A DNA stretch of 14,335 nt from contig FR901877.1 of assembly GCA_000438255.1 (NCBI GenBank), positions 1 through 14,335 of the forward strand, in the 5' to 3' direction. Position 1 is the stretch's first letter; each line of letters starts with the position of its first letter. The notes under the pieces are model-generated. The model searched no databases. It had not been told where the DNA came from and saw nothing but the letters and a program-made list of their open reading frames with translations. The translations under genes and the position numbers were made by a program. Positions 1 to 7,831 of this stretch are shown here, in pieces. This DNA comes from Clostridium sp. CAG:389. GTDB taxonomy: Bacteria > Bacillota > Clostridia > TANB77 > CAG-508.

Positions 1-210
1 AGTTGCACTATTGAATACTACTCAGAACAGAAGGCACGTGCTACGTATGAAAAATTAATAGATTTATGTAGAGATAATCCAGATGTAATAGACCCATTAA
101 GATATTTAAGAGAGAGAGAAGTGGTACATTTCCAAAGATTTGGAGAGGTACTAAGAGGAGTTCAAGATAAATTAGCAGAAAAGAAATTTTATATGAATGA
201 TTGTAAATAA
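1..210 (+). CDS. cotJC: Spore coat protein CotJC, C-terminal part (partial at window edge)
   Basis: The window opens inside this gene; 69 codons and a TAA stop are visible in frame 1. The visible residues YYSEQKARATYEKLI, then DPLRYLREREVVHFQRFGE and a KKFY ending, match the C-terminus of the CotJC family (manganese-catalase-like spore coat proteins, usually near 190 residues). CotJC is a ferritin-like protein of the spore coat, normally encoded after cotJA and cotJB. The RERE-VVHFQRFGE stretch carries the Glu and His residues expected for a metal-binding helix of this fold; that assignment is from family knowledge. The gene converges on fic and both probably end at the hairpin at 221-249. 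It is the main evidence that the organism forms spores. Confidence 0.88.
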   Translation, partial: SCTIEYYSEQKARATYEKLIDLCRDNPDVIDPLRYLREREVVHFQRFGEVLRGVQDKLAEKKFYMNDCK

Positions 211-260
211 AATGAAAAATCCCCCAAGTACAAAGAGTACTATGGGGGATAATAATATGC
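211..260. terminator. Bidirectional hairpin terminator between cotJC and fic
   Basis: CCCCC-A-AGTAC (221-231) pairs with GTACT-AT-GGGGG (237-249 region) around a short loop, with one bulge. On the minus strand the hairpin is followed by ATTTTTCATTTTATT, a reasonable U tract for ending fic transcription. On the plus strand the tail is ATAATAATAT, so termination of cotJC is weaker but plausible. Confidence 0.65.
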
Positions 261-288
261 AACTGGCAATATATTTTAATCCTGCTTA

Positions 289-1131
289 TTATTTATTATC
301 ATTTTCATTTTCAAATAATTCTTTAATATATAATTCTTTATTTTTAAGTTTATTATTTTTTCCTTGTAACCAATTCTCAAAAAACATTACCAAATAATCA
401 AATGTAGGATAAATTCCTTTTGGAATATTTCCATAGTTACTTCTTACCAAAGCATTTCTAAAATATAAACTATATTCTTTGAACATGTCATTATTAACGT
501 TAAATCCCATATTGTTAAGATATTTTTCAATAAAAACTGCCGTAGTTCTAGTATTGCCTTCTCCAAATGGATGTACTTGCCAAATGCTTGAAGTAAATCT
601 TGCAATATGTTTTATTAATTCATCATTATTTAGTTTTGAGTAATCAAAATTCTTTTCTCCTTTAAAATCATAATCAAAATAACTTTCTATATCTTGATAA
701 TTTACATATTTTATAGTGTCTCCATTTAGGATATCCTCTTTTTTGGTAATATTATAATTTCTATAATTGCCTGCAAAATCATAAATATCTTTAAATAGGT
801 ATTTATGAATATTCTTTAAAGTAATAGGGCTAAATCCAAAACTTTTATCTTCTAACAATTGAGCTATTCTTAAAGAAACTAAATCACATTCTTTTTCTTT
901 TTGAATATTTATGTCATTAGAATTTTGAGTTTCATAGTAGCTTTTTAATAAGTTTTCTACTTCATAATATTTTAGTTCTCCGTTAATATTTTTTTGGGAT
1001 AAATCTAATAAATATTTAGAAGGCTCTAAATTATCAACCTTATTTAATCCAATTCCAGTATTCCAATATTCTTGTTTTTTTGTGGTATCAGTTATTTCAT
1101 TTTCAATTATATAATTTTCTTCATTAGACAT
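289..1131 (-). CDS. Fic-domain protein (predicted AMP/NMP transferase)
   Basis: 280 residues. The start at 1131 is chosen over an upstream ATG at 1221 because AGGAGG lies 7 bases before it and the extra 30 residues look like translated promoter DNA. The Fic core is visible: a helical N-terminal half, then HPFGEGNTRTT near residues 190-200, matching the Fic motif HPFx(D/E)GNGR with the catalytic His and the phosphate-binding Gly-Asn. The usual second Gly (GNGR) is Thr here, a variant I recall as common in Firmicutes Fic proteins. Fic enzymes transfer AMP or another nucleotide monophosphate to a hydroxyl of a target protein. I find no clear (S/T)xxxE(G/N) inhibitory helix; the closest is KELFEN at residues 270-275, lacking the Ser/Thr. 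No antitoxin gene adjoins it. Target unknown; the family call is firm. Confidence 0.88.
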   Translation of the reverse strand: MSNEENYIIENEITDTTKKQEYWNTGIGLNKVDNLEPSKYLLDLSQKNINGELKYYEVENLLKSYYETQNSNDINIQKEKECDLVSLRIAQLLEDKSFGFSPITLKNIHKYLFKDIYDFAGNYRNYNITKKEDILNGDTIKYVNYQDIESYFDYDFKGEKNFDYSKLNNDELIKHIARFTSSIWQVHPFGEGNTRTTAVFIEKYLNNMGFNVNNDMFKEYSLYFRNALVRSNYGNIPKGIYPTFDYLVMFFENWLQGKNNKLKNKELYIKELFENENDNK

Positions 1132-1170
1132 ATAAAGTCCTCCTAAAATTTCTATTTCTAATACCTTAAT

Positions 1171-1176
1171 ATTATA
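1171..1176 (-). promoter_or_regulatory. Probable extended -10 promoter of fic
   Basis: Read on the minus strand the sequence is TATGGTATAAT, a consensus -10 box with a TGn extension, about 40 bases before the fic start. The -35 position 17 bases upstream is TAGTAA, a poor match, which an extended -10 can tolerate. Confidence 0.55.
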
Positions 1177-1252
1177 CCATAAAATGCCTAAAATTACTAT
1201 AAATTTAACTAAAAATTTCAATGAATTATACTCTAATCAAAATTTTTTTCCA

Positions 1253-1281
1253 TTGACAAAAAAATACATAAATATTAAAAT
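1253..1281 (+). promoter_or_regulatory. Possible SigA promoter of the glucosaminidase gene
   Basis: TTGACA (1253-1258), a 17-base spacer, then TAAAAT (1276-1281). Both boxes are good, but transcription would start at about 1288, at the AGGTGA ribosome binding site, leaving almost no leader. Either the leader is very short or another promoter is used. Confidence 0.42.
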
Positions 1282-1297
1282 AAACATAGGTGATAAT

Positions 1298-2563
1298 ATG
1301 AAAACAAAAGAAAATAAGATAAAAATAACTCTAAAAACAATAATATGTATTTCATTTGGATTTTTTATAATATTATACACAATAATGTTTTGGAACATGT
1401 ATTTTCCAATAAATAAAGCATATGCAAAAGAGACAGTGGCTAGTCAAAAACAGGAAAATATAGAAACAGAGAATATAAAAAATAATGAAGAAATAAGCAA
1501 TGCAAATAAAATAGATATAGAACAAATAATTAATGATAATACAAATAATGGACAAACAGAAGAAATAACAAAAAAAGAAGAAATATTAGAATATTTGACA
1601 CAATATAGAACAAATAAAGATATACCAAAAGGAATATCAGTTGTAGTGCAAGAGGGAAGACTTGGAAAACAAGAAATAACAATAAAAACAACATATGATA
1701 AAGATGGAAATAAAATATCAGAAGAACAAATAAATGCAACAATAACAAAAGCGTCAGCAAACAAAATAATAGAAATAGGTGGTGCAAATTATACAAGTAA
1801 TTATAAAGTAAAAGTTGGAGATTTAATTTATGTGACATCAGATGAATTGGCTGTTAGAGCGGAAACGGAAGAAGAAAGCAGAAAAATAACAACATTGAAG
1901 AAAAATGATGAAATTAAAGTTTTAGAAATTTCACAAAATTGGTATAAAATATCATGTCAAAATATAACAGGTTGGGTAAAATCTGAATGTACAATATATA
2001 TAAATCCAAATTTAAATGAAGAACAAAAAGAGTCAATTGCTTCAACAAAAACAAAAGAACAATTAATATCAACACTTAATATAAATATGCAATTAAATAA
2101 ACCAAGTGGATTAACATTAGAACAATTTAAAAAGGTGTTGTCAGATGGAAAAGACAAGAATAAGATATTTGAAAATAATGCTGAATATTTTTATTATATA
2201 GAAAAACAATACAATATAAATGGTATATTTGTTGCATCAGTAGGAATACATGAAAGTGCATGGGGAACATCAAAAATAGCAATACAAAAAAATAATTTAT
2301 TTGGATATGGAGCATATGATTCAAATCCATATAATGGTGCTTATAATTTTTCAAATTATTCAGAAAGCATAGATTTACTAGCTAGGGTATTTGTTAAATA
2401 TTATTTGAATCCGGCTGGTACAAGCATTTATGGCGGAGAAAAAGCTGTTGGAACTTATTATAATGGACCAACATTAGGTGGCATTAATAAAAAATATGCA
2501 AGTGATAAAAATTGGGCAAATGCAGTTTTCTCTTATATGCAGTATTTATACAATAAATTGTAA
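1298..2563 (+). CDS. Exported G5-SH3-glucosaminidase (GH73-type) peptidoglycan hydrolase
   Basis: 421 residues. The ATG at 1298 is preceded by AGGTGA at 1288; an in-frame ATG at 1184 would only prefix untidy AT-rich sequence. Residues 11-37 form a hydrophobic segment followed by AYAKE, a likely signal peptidase site, so the protein is exported or membrane-tethered. A low-complexity, Asn/Glu/Lys-rich linker runs to about 108. Residues 113-161 look like a G5 domain (VVQEGRLGKQEIT, then KISEEQ), 168-236 like a bacterial SH3 domain (LAVRAE, WYKI, GWVKSE), and 271-421 like a glucosaminidase domain (PF01832), with GIHESAWGTS holding the expected catalytic Glu at 319 and NNLFGYGAYD after it. It should cleave N-acetylglucosaminyl bonds in peptidoglycan; G5 and SH3 would bind the wall. 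The role, such as cell separation or sporulation, cannot be told from sequence. Confidence 0.9.
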   Translation: MKTKENKIKITLKTIICISFGFFIILYTIMFWNMYFPINKAYAKETVASQKQENIETENIKNNEEISNANKIDIEQIINDNTNNGQTEEITKKEEILEYLTQYRTNKDIPKGISVVVQEGRLGKQEITIKTTYDKDGNKISEEQINATITKASANKIIEIGGANYTSNYKVKVGDLIYVTSDELAVRAETEEESRKITTLKKNDEIKVLEISQNWYKISCQNITGWVKSECTIYINPNLNEEQKESIASTKTKEQLISTLNINMQLNKPSGLTLEQFKKVLSDGKDKNKIFENNAEYFYYIEKQYNINGIFVASVGIHESAWGTSKIAIQKNNLFGYGAYDSNPYNGAYNFSNYSESIDLLARVFVKYYLNPAGTSIYGGEKAVGTYYNGPTLGGINKKYASDKNWANAVFSYMQYLYNKL

Positions 2564-2580
2564 TTTTTTTGTAAAATTCC

Positions 2581-2609
2581 TTGATATTTTTGGCAAGATA
2601 TTGTATGAT
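2581..2609 (+). promoter_or_regulatory. SigA-type promoter for the 2673-7277 gene series
   Basis: TTGATA (2581-2586), a 17-base spacer and TATGAT (2604-2609), about 60 bases before the start of the 135-residue membrane protein gene. It lies in the only sizeable gap before the closely spaced genes that follow. Confidence 0.62.
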
Positions 2610-2672
2610 ATATGAGTATAAAAAACGCAAAAAAATACGGGAATTTATGATAATAAGAAAGGGGCTAAAATA

Positions 2673-3080
2673 ATGAAAAAAACATTAGCAGTATTTACAA
2701 TGTTAATAATGATTTTAGGAATATTTACTTTTACAAATAAAGTATCAGCAGACGAAAAAGCAATTGATACAAAAACAGAGAGTAAATTAGTAGAGATAAA
2801 GGAAACACAGACAAAATCATTGGAAGATTATCAAAAAAAATATGGCTCTGAATCATATGGTTTAGTTGCATATATTTTAAATTTAGTAAGAATATATAGT
2901 ATACCATTTTGTTTCTTAGGAATTGCAATAGGTGCTATACATCAATATGTAATAGGTATCAGAAAGCTAGATACACTTGAAAAAGGAATGGGATTAATTG
3001 TAACTTTTGTTACATTATTAATAATATGCCAAGTTTTACCATTAGCATTTGCAATGTTTGTGAAATTTGGGAGGGGGTAA
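2673..3080 (+). CDS. Small exported membrane protein, VirB2/TrbC-like topology
   Basis: 135 residues, preceded by AAAGGGG. Residues 1-26 form a signal peptide (MKKT start, hydrophobic core, VSADE cleavage region). A charged stretch (27-65) follows, then two membrane segments at about 69-93 and 104-129 with a short charged turn (RKLDTLEKG) between. Signal peptide plus two helices in 110-140 residues is the layout of VirB2/TrbC pilin-like proteins of type IV secretion systems, but I see no diagnostic motif, so this is topology only. The next gene starts 3 bases after the stop, and its ribosome binding site overlaps the last codons (GGGAGGGGG), so the two are probably translated together. A partner role with the CpaE-like protein is the natural reading. 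Confidence 0.72.
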   Translation: MKKTLAVFTMLIMILGIFTFTNKVSADEKAIDTKTESKLVEIKETQTKSLEDYQKKYGSESYGLVAYILNLVRIYSIPFCFLGIAIGAIHQYVIGIRKLDTLEKGMGLIVTFVTLLIICQVLPLAFAMFVKFGRG

Positions 3081-3083
3081 CTA

Positions 3084-5414
3084 ATGAAAGTTTTATTTGC
3101 AGTGAGTAATGATGAGATATCAGACTCAATAGTAAAAAGGTATCAAAAAAATTATAAAGAGATAATTTCATATAAAAATGTATATTACTTCAATGCAATA
3201 CTAAAAGAATTACAAAAAGATAAAAACTATGACAGAATAGTAATAAGTGAAGATTTGGAAGCATTTACTAATACACAATATTCACAAATAGATAAATTTA
3301 TTTTTGATAAATTAGATAGTATTAGTGATGAAGCATCAAATTTAAAAGGAGATGATATTCCAATAATATTAATTTGCTCTGATAGAAGAGAAAAATCTGA
3401 GGAAATGTTAGTAAAATTATTTGGAATAGGAATCTACAATGCATTAATAGGAAATGACAGAAGTGTTGATATGGTATGTCAATTATTGAATAAGCCAAGA
3501 CTAAAAAAAGAAGCAAAGGCATATTACAAAATAGATTCAGAAGATGTATCTTATCAAACTGAAAATGAAAATGATGTTAGTGAAGTTGAAATTCAAAATA
3601 TATTAGCACATTATAAAAGACTTGGAAGAGATGAAAAAAGATATGTTGAGAGTTTTGATAATATTGCTTCACAATATAATGATGTTCAACTAAGAATAAT
3701 TAGCAAATTTTTACCATTAAACGTTAGAGCAGTATTAGAGGAAAAATCACCAAAATATCAAGAAATAATTTCATTTAATAATAGAGTTTCAGATAGTTTG
3801 AGAGCACAAGAACAGAAAAAGAAAGATGACAATGGACCAAGTGAAAAATTATTAGATACAGGAAATAGAGAGAAAATACTTTCAAAACCTGTTGTAATCC
3901 CATCATCTGTAAATATGAATAGTACTAAGAAAATGGCTAAAATAAAAAATGAAGTTAAACCAATTACAAATATGCAAGAAAAAAAATTAACAGATGTGAA
4001 AAAAATCGGTCCAATGTTTGAGGATGATACATTTGATGAATTGTTTGATGAAAAAACAGAGCAAGTGATGGAAAAAGCAGAGCCTGTTGTAGAAAAAGTA
4101 GAAGAAGTAGTAGAAGAACCAAAAAGAAGAAGAGGAAGACCAAGAAAAAATCCATTACCAGAACAAACTGAAACAACAGCTCCAAAAAGAGGAAGAGGAA
4201 GACCAAGAAAAAATCCAGTTATAGAAGACCAAGAAAATATAACTTTACCAGGATTAAATGAAAATGAAGAAATAGATGATAATGAAGATACAATATTACC
4301 TGGATTAAATGAAAATATTGAAAATAATCAGGAAGAAAATATGGTTTTACCAGGATTAGATGAAAATGATGAACCAGAAGAGGATACAATATTACCTGGA
4401 TTTGAAGATGAAGCTGATGATAAAAAAGAAGAAACGGTATTACCTGGATTTGAAAATATAGATGAAAGTTACAATAATGTATATAGACCAAAGGAAAATA
4501 GTTTGCAAAATACAAGTACTACATATGAAAATGTAGATATTTCTAATTTATTAACATCAGATAAAAAAGTTGCTTGTTTTATAGGAACAAGCAAAAATGG
4601 AACATCATTTATAGTAAATAATTTAGCAGATATAACATCAAAAATGGGAATAGATACAGCGATATTAGATACAACAAAAAATAGAAATTCATATTATATT
4701 TATACTCAAAATGATGAAGCACTAAGAAAAATAGCTATGAATAGTGTTCAAAATTTAATACAAGGAAATGCAAATGGAATACAAGTAAATAAGAATCTAA
4801 CAGTATATACATCATTACCAGATGAAACAGAAGGAATAGAAAATGCAGGAACAATATTACAAACATTGTTAAAAAAACATTCATTAGTATTGATTGATTG
4901 TGATTTTGAAACACCAGTACAATATTTTGAAAAGACACAGGAAATTTATTTGGTTCAATCATTTGATATATTAACAATTCAACCATTAACAGCATTTTTA
5001 AGAGAACTAAAATCAAAAAATATACTAGACCAAAACAAATTAAGAATTGTATTAAACAAAGTATTAAAACTTAGAGGTATAAATGATAAAACAATTATTG
5101 GTGGAATGGCTTATTATAATGACCCGGCAATGTCATTTATGACAGAATTATTTGACAAAAATACAGTAAGATTTGTAACAATGCCATTTAATGAAGAAGT
5201 TTATACAATTTATTTGGAAAATATAATAAATTGCCAAGTATCAACTAAGGGATATCCAAAAAATATAGTACAAATTTTAAATGAATTATCTAATATGGTA
5301 TACCCATTAGTATCAGGAAAATCAACATACGTACCACCAACATTAGATAAAAATAGTGGAGTATTTTCACCAAGTATGAATTCTACATTAAATCAAATGA
5401 AAAATAGATATTAA
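3084..5414 (+). CDS. CpaE/TadZ-like ATPase-fold protein with AT-hook-like motifs and LPG repeats
   Basis: 776 residues. Residues 1-135 resemble an atypical receiver domain (MKVLFAVSND start, alternating strands and helices, IPIILICSDRR). A charged region follows. At 348-357 and 369-378 are two RGRPRKNP motifs, the form of an AT-hook that binds the minor groove of AT-rich DNA. Residues 388-456 hold five acidic repeats with the core LPG(L/F), spaced 13-17 residues apart. Residues 493-745 look like a ParA/MinD-family domain: VACFIGTSKNGTSF at 496-509 sits where the P-loop should be and LVLIDCDFETP at 601-611 where Walker B should be. The GK(S/T) lysine is Thr507, so ATP hydrolysis is doubtful, as in TadZ-type proteins. 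Receiver-like plus MinD-like is the CpaE layout, used to place Flp/Tad pilus machinery. No other tad genes are in view. The DNA-binding idea is inference. Confidence 0.75.
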   Translation: MKVLFAVSNDEISDSIVKRYQKNYKEIISYKNVYYFNAILKELQKDKNYDRIVISEDLEAFTNTQYSQIDKFIFDKLDSISDEASNLKGDDIPIILICSDRREKSEEMLVKLFGIGIYNALIGNDRSVDMVCQLLNKPRLKKEAKAYYKIDSEDVSYQTENENDVSEVEIQNILAHYKRLGRDEKRYVESFDNIASQYNDVQLRIISKFLPLNVRAVLEEKSPKYQEIISFNNRVSDSLRAQEQKKKDDNGPSEKLLDTGNREKILSKPVVIPSSVNMNSTKKMAKIKNEVKPITNMQEKKLTDVKKIGPMFEDDTFDELFDEKTEQVMEKAEPVVEKVEEVVEEPKRRRGRPRKNPLPEQTETTAPKRGRGRPRKNPVIEDQENITLPGLNENEEIDDNEDTILPGLNENIENNQEENMVLPGLDENDEPEEDTILPGFEDEADDKKEETVLPGFENIDESYNNVYRPKENSLQNTSTTYENVDISNLLTSDKKVACFIGTSKNGTSFIVNNLADITSKMGIDTAILDTTKNRNSYYIYTQNDEALRKIAMNSVQNLIQGNANGIQVNKNLTVYTSLPDETEGIENAGTILQTLLKKHSLVLIDCDFETPVQYFEKTQEIYLVQSFDILTIQPLTAFLRELKSKNILDQNKLRIVLNKVLKLRGINDKTIIGGMAYYNDPAMSFMTELFDKNTVRFVTMPFNEEVYTIYLENIINCQVSTKGYPKNIVQILNELSNMVYPLVSGKSTYVPPTLDKNSGVFSPSMNSTLNQMKNRY

Positions 5415-5437
5415 AAAATAACATAGGGGGGAAAAAA

Positions 5438-6532
5438 GTGCTAATAGTAGTAGTCGTTATATTAATAATAGCAGTATTGGGATTAATAGGATATAATCTT
5501 AATATACACAAAAAAATACAAACATATAAAAATATAAATCAAAAAATAAACAATTTATCAGTAGTACAAGACTTTATGAGTACAATAGGAGAAACATCAA
5601 CAGTAGATGATAAAATCAAAAGAATAAATGATATTTTAATTGAAAAATATGAAATAAAATATTCTACTATTGTAGTTTTCAATGGTGCAGAATATGAAAT
5701 AAAAGCATCAAATGTTGATGAAAAACATTGGGATTCATTAAAGTCACTACAAGATGTAGATATGTTTAAAGATAGTATAGCACAAGCAACCCCTAAATAT
5801 GTTACTGTAAATAATGAACAAGAAAGATTACCATATCAAAAAATGGAATTTGGAAGAGCCAAATCAGCGATATTTTTCCCATTATATATTGATAATGTAT
5901 ACATAGGATATTGGATAATTGAAAGTGGAACGCCACATGATTTTGATAATGTTGATACAACTGTTTTAGAGGTAATAAAGGATAATATAGTATCTGTACT
6001 AAAAACAGTTGCACATCAAAAAACAATAGAATCAATTGTTAGAAAAGATTTATTTTCAGGTTTATATTCAGAGGAATACTTGTATGGTGAAGGAAGAAAA
6101 ATAATTGACCAATATACAACTTCAACAATATGTATGTACAAAATAACTAATTTGGAAGAAATTAATCATAAATGTTGTAGAGAGCTAGGAAATAAGGTTA
6201 TAGAAAAAATAAGTGAATATATTAAAAATAATATATCAGATCAGTATGTTTTTGTAAGATATATGGGACCTAAATTCGTAATAGCTTTTTCAGGCGTTGA
6301 AATAAATGGAGTTGCAGAATTTGTTAATGATTTAAAAGAAAAAATCGAAAATACAGAAATATTTATGGATGATGACAATAAAGATGAAGACAACAAAATG
6401 TCAGCATTCCCTAGATTGAATTTTGCAATATCAACATATTATAAAGGAACAGGACTTGAAGAAGTTCTAAAAAAACAAGAAGAATACTTAGATAACTGCA
6501 ATGTAGATGAAAGTGATATTACAAATATATAG
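5438..6532 (+). CDS. Membrane-anchored GAF plus degenerate GGDEF protein
   Basis: 364 residues from a GTG start with AGGGGGG 7 bases upstream. Residues 1-19 form one N-terminal membrane helix, followed by a short helical linker. Residues 45-195 resemble a GAF sensor domain (IGETSTVDDKIKRIND, then SAIFFPLYIDNVYIGYWIIE). Residues 200-352 have the GGDEF fold pattern (RKDLFSGLYSEEYL replacing the usual D-x-LTGLxNR start, then VFVRYMGPKFVIAFSG). The signature GGDEF/GGEEF loop reads MGPKF at 276-280, so the metal-binding and catalytic residues are absent and cyclic-di-GMP synthesis is not expected. It may be a receptor or structural domain. It sits 23 bases after the CpaE-like gene, as a likely third member of the same unit. 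The GAF ligand is unknown. Confidence 0.78.
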   Translation: MLIVVVVILIIAVLGLIGYNLNIHKKIQTYKNINQKINNLSVVQDFMSTIGETSTVDDKIKRINDILIEKYEIKYSTIVVFNGAEYEIKASNVDEKHWDSLKSLQDVDMFKDSIAQATPKYVTVNNEQERLPYQKMEFGRAKSAIFFPLYIDNVYIGYWIIESGTPHDFDNVDTTVLEVIKDNIVSVLKTVAHQKTIESIVRKDLFSGLYSEEYLYGEGRKIIDQYTTSTICMYKITNLEEINHKCCRELGNKVIEKISEYIKNNISDQYVFVRYMGPKFVIAFSGVEINGVAEFVNDLKEKIENTEIFMDDDNKDEDNKMSAFPRLNFAISTYYKGTGLEEVLKKQEEYLDNCNVDESDITNI

Positions 6533-6561
6533 TAATATTAGTTTAAAGGAGGTTACTAATA

Positions 6562-6822
6562 ATGGATTTTGATAAAACAATGAGCTTTCAAGTTGAAAGA
6601 GAAGAAAATACTAAAACAAGAGAAATATTAAAAGAAGTGTATGAAGCACTAACAGAAAAAGGATATAACCCAATAAATCAAATTGTTGGTTATATACTAT
6701 CAGGAGACCCAACATATATAACAAGTTATAATGATGCCAGAAACAAAATTAGAACAATAGAAAGAGATGAATTACTAGAAAAGATGGTAAAAAGTTATAT
6801 AGGATTGGATTTAGAAGATTAA
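6562..6822 (+). CDS. ireB: IreB family regulatory phosphoprotein (UPF0297)
   Basis: 86 residues, typical for the family, with AAAGGAGG upstream. The sequence has the family pattern: MDFDKTMSFQ at the start, EVYEALTEKGYNPINQIVGY, SGDPTYITSY and ARNKIRTIERDELLEK. In Enterococcus faecalis IreB is phosphorylated on N-terminal threonines by the kinase IreK and tunes cell-wall stress and cephalosporin resistance; Thr6 here is a candidate site by position. The gene order ireB-ruvX-yrzB is the same as yrzL-yrrK-yrzB in Bacillus and is a stable Firmicutes cluster, which supports all three calls. Here the cluster also follows a three-gene membrane and CpaE-like set. Confidence 0.93.
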   Translation: MDFDKTMSFQVEREENTKTREILKEVYEALTEKGYNPINQIVGYILSGDPTYITSYNDARNKIRTIERDELLEKMVKSYIGLDLED

Positions 6823-6863
6823 TAGTTGAAATGCTTATTAATCTAAGAAGGAATGAAATTAAA

Positions 6864-7277
6864 ATGAGAAAATTAGGAATAGATTATGGAGACGCAAGAG
6901 TTGGAATTGCAATAACAGATCCATTGAATATTACAGCACAAGGACTAGAAACAATTCAAAGAAATAATTCAGACAAAATAGTTTTAAGAAGATTAGATGA
7001 AATACTAGAAAAATATGAAGTAGATACTTTTGTAGTTGGAATGCCATATAATTTAAAGGGAGAGAAAACTGTAAGAGCAGAAAAAACTGAACAATTTATT
7101 CATAAATTAAAATGTAAATACAACAAAATAAAAATAGAAATTGTTGATGAAAGATTGACAACAGTTGCAGCTCATAAAACTATGAATTTCTTAGATGTTA
7201 ATAAGAATAAAAAACGTGATATTGTAGATACTATATCTGCGGTATATATTTTGGAAACTTATATAAATAAAAAATAA
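6864..7277 (+). CDS. ruvX: RuvX/YqgF, putative pre-16S rRNA nuclease (Holliday junction resolvase-like)
   Basis: 137 residues, normal for the family. The ATG at 6864 is chosen because AGAAGGAA lies about 10 bases before it and the protein then begins MRKLGIDYGDARVG; an in-frame ATG at 6831 has no ribosome binding site. The RNase H-like fold is shown by GIDYGDARVGIA (Asp7), VVGMPYNLKGEKT at 57-69, VDERLTTVAA with Glu96, and KRDIVDTISAVYIL with Asp119 and Asp122. Family members process the 5' end of 16S rRNA in Escherichia coli and were first proposed as Holliday junction resolvases. The gene starts 41 bases after ireB and should be co-transcribed with it. Confidence 0.95.
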   Translation: MRKLGIDYGDARVGIAITDPLNITAQGLETIQRNNSDKIVLRRLDEILEKYEVDTFVVGMPYNLKGEKTVRAEKTEQFIHKLKCKYNKIKIEIVDERLTTVAAHKTMNFLDVNKNKKRDIVDTISAVYILETYINKK

Positions 7278-7295
7278 TATTTTATTAGAAAATAG

Positions 7296-7324
7296 TTGCA
7301 AAAAGTTAAAAAATAAGATATTAT
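7296..7324 (+). promoter_or_regulatory. SigA-type promoter of yrzB
   Basis: TTGCAA (7296-7301), a 17-base spacer and TATTAT (7319-7324). It would give an AT-rich leader of about 115 bases before yrzB. Confidence 0.6.
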
Positions 7325-7383
7325 AATTACGGTATTTAATTTATTAAATATAAAAATTGATGAAATAAGTAATTCATAAAGTA

Positions 7384-7419
7384 AATTCTAAAAATAGTAA
7401 AAGTATTTGTTTTAGAATT
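7384..7419 (+). promoter_or_regulatory. Inverted repeat in the yrzB leader
   Basis: AATTCTAAAA (7384-7393) and TTTTAGAATT (7410-7419) are perfect 10-base complements around a 16-base loop, ending 8 bases before the AAAGGAG ribosome binding site of yrzB. It could be an RNA hairpin acting on translation or stability, or a protein site. In AT-rich DNA such arms can occur by chance. Confidence 0.3.
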
Positions 7420-7445
7420 ACTAGAAGAAAGGAGAATTTTAAATT

Positions 7446-7754
7446 ATGGACGAAAATTATGAAGGAGACGAATTAGATAACATAGTAATATTAAATGATG
7501 AAGATGGAAACGAAGTAAAATTTGAATTTTTAGATTTAATAGAACTAGATGATGAAGAATATGTAGTATTATTACCAATGACAGAAGAAGGAGAAGAAGA
7601 CGAAGGTGAAGTTGTAATACTAAAAGTAGAAGATAATGATGATGAAGATTCAGATGAAGAATCATATGTAAGTGTAGAAGATGAAGATACATTAAACAAA
7701 GTATTTGAAATATTCAAAGAAAAATTTAAAGATGATTTTGATTTTGTAGATTAA
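7446..7754 (+). CDS. yrzB: DUF1292 family acidic protein (YrzB-like)
   Basis: 102 residues with AAAGGAG 11 bases upstream. The protein is extremely acidic: an N-terminal block with DNIVILNDEDGNEVKFEFLDLIELDDEEYVVLLP fits DUF1292 (this family's small beta-rich core), followed by EEGEEDEGEVVILKVED and a C-terminal helix (LNKVFEIFKEKFKDDF). Function in the family is not established. Its position right after ruvX is the conserved Firmicutes order. It has its own promoter and a strong terminator directly behind it, so it can be made separately from ireB-ruvX. Confidence 0.9.
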   Translation: MDENYEGDELDNIVILNDEDGNEVKFEFLDLIELDDEEYVVLLPMTEEGEEDEGEVVILKVEDNDDEDSDEESYVSVEDEDTLNKVFEIFKEKFKDDFDFVD

Positions 7755-7765
7755 TTTTAAGAATA

Positions 7766-7790
7766 GGGCGGATACAATCCGTCCTTTTTT
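7766..7790 (+). terminator. Intrinsic terminator after yrzB
   Basis: GGGCGGAT (7766-7773), loop ACA, ATCCGTCC (7777-7784), then six T. The stem has one G-U pair. It is one of the few GC-rich stretches in the neighbourhood and closes the ireB-ruvX-yrzB cluster. Confidence 0.9.
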
Positions 7791-7831
7791 AGTAGTAGAT
7801 ATTTTTAAAGAAATGAAAGGAATGAAAAATT

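Noticed and set aside
1184..1297. Upstream ATG for the glucosaminidase
   Set aside because: It would put 38 odd residues before a normal signal sequence and lies over the promoter region; AGGTGA supports 1298.
6831..6863. Upstream ATG for ruvX
   Set aside because: No ribosome binding site; family proteins begin at the (M)RKLGIDYGD region.
7457..7717. Minus-strand serine-rich open frame opposite yrzB
   Set aside because: It is the complement of an acidic GAA/GAT-rich gene with clear family membership; no ribosome binding site.
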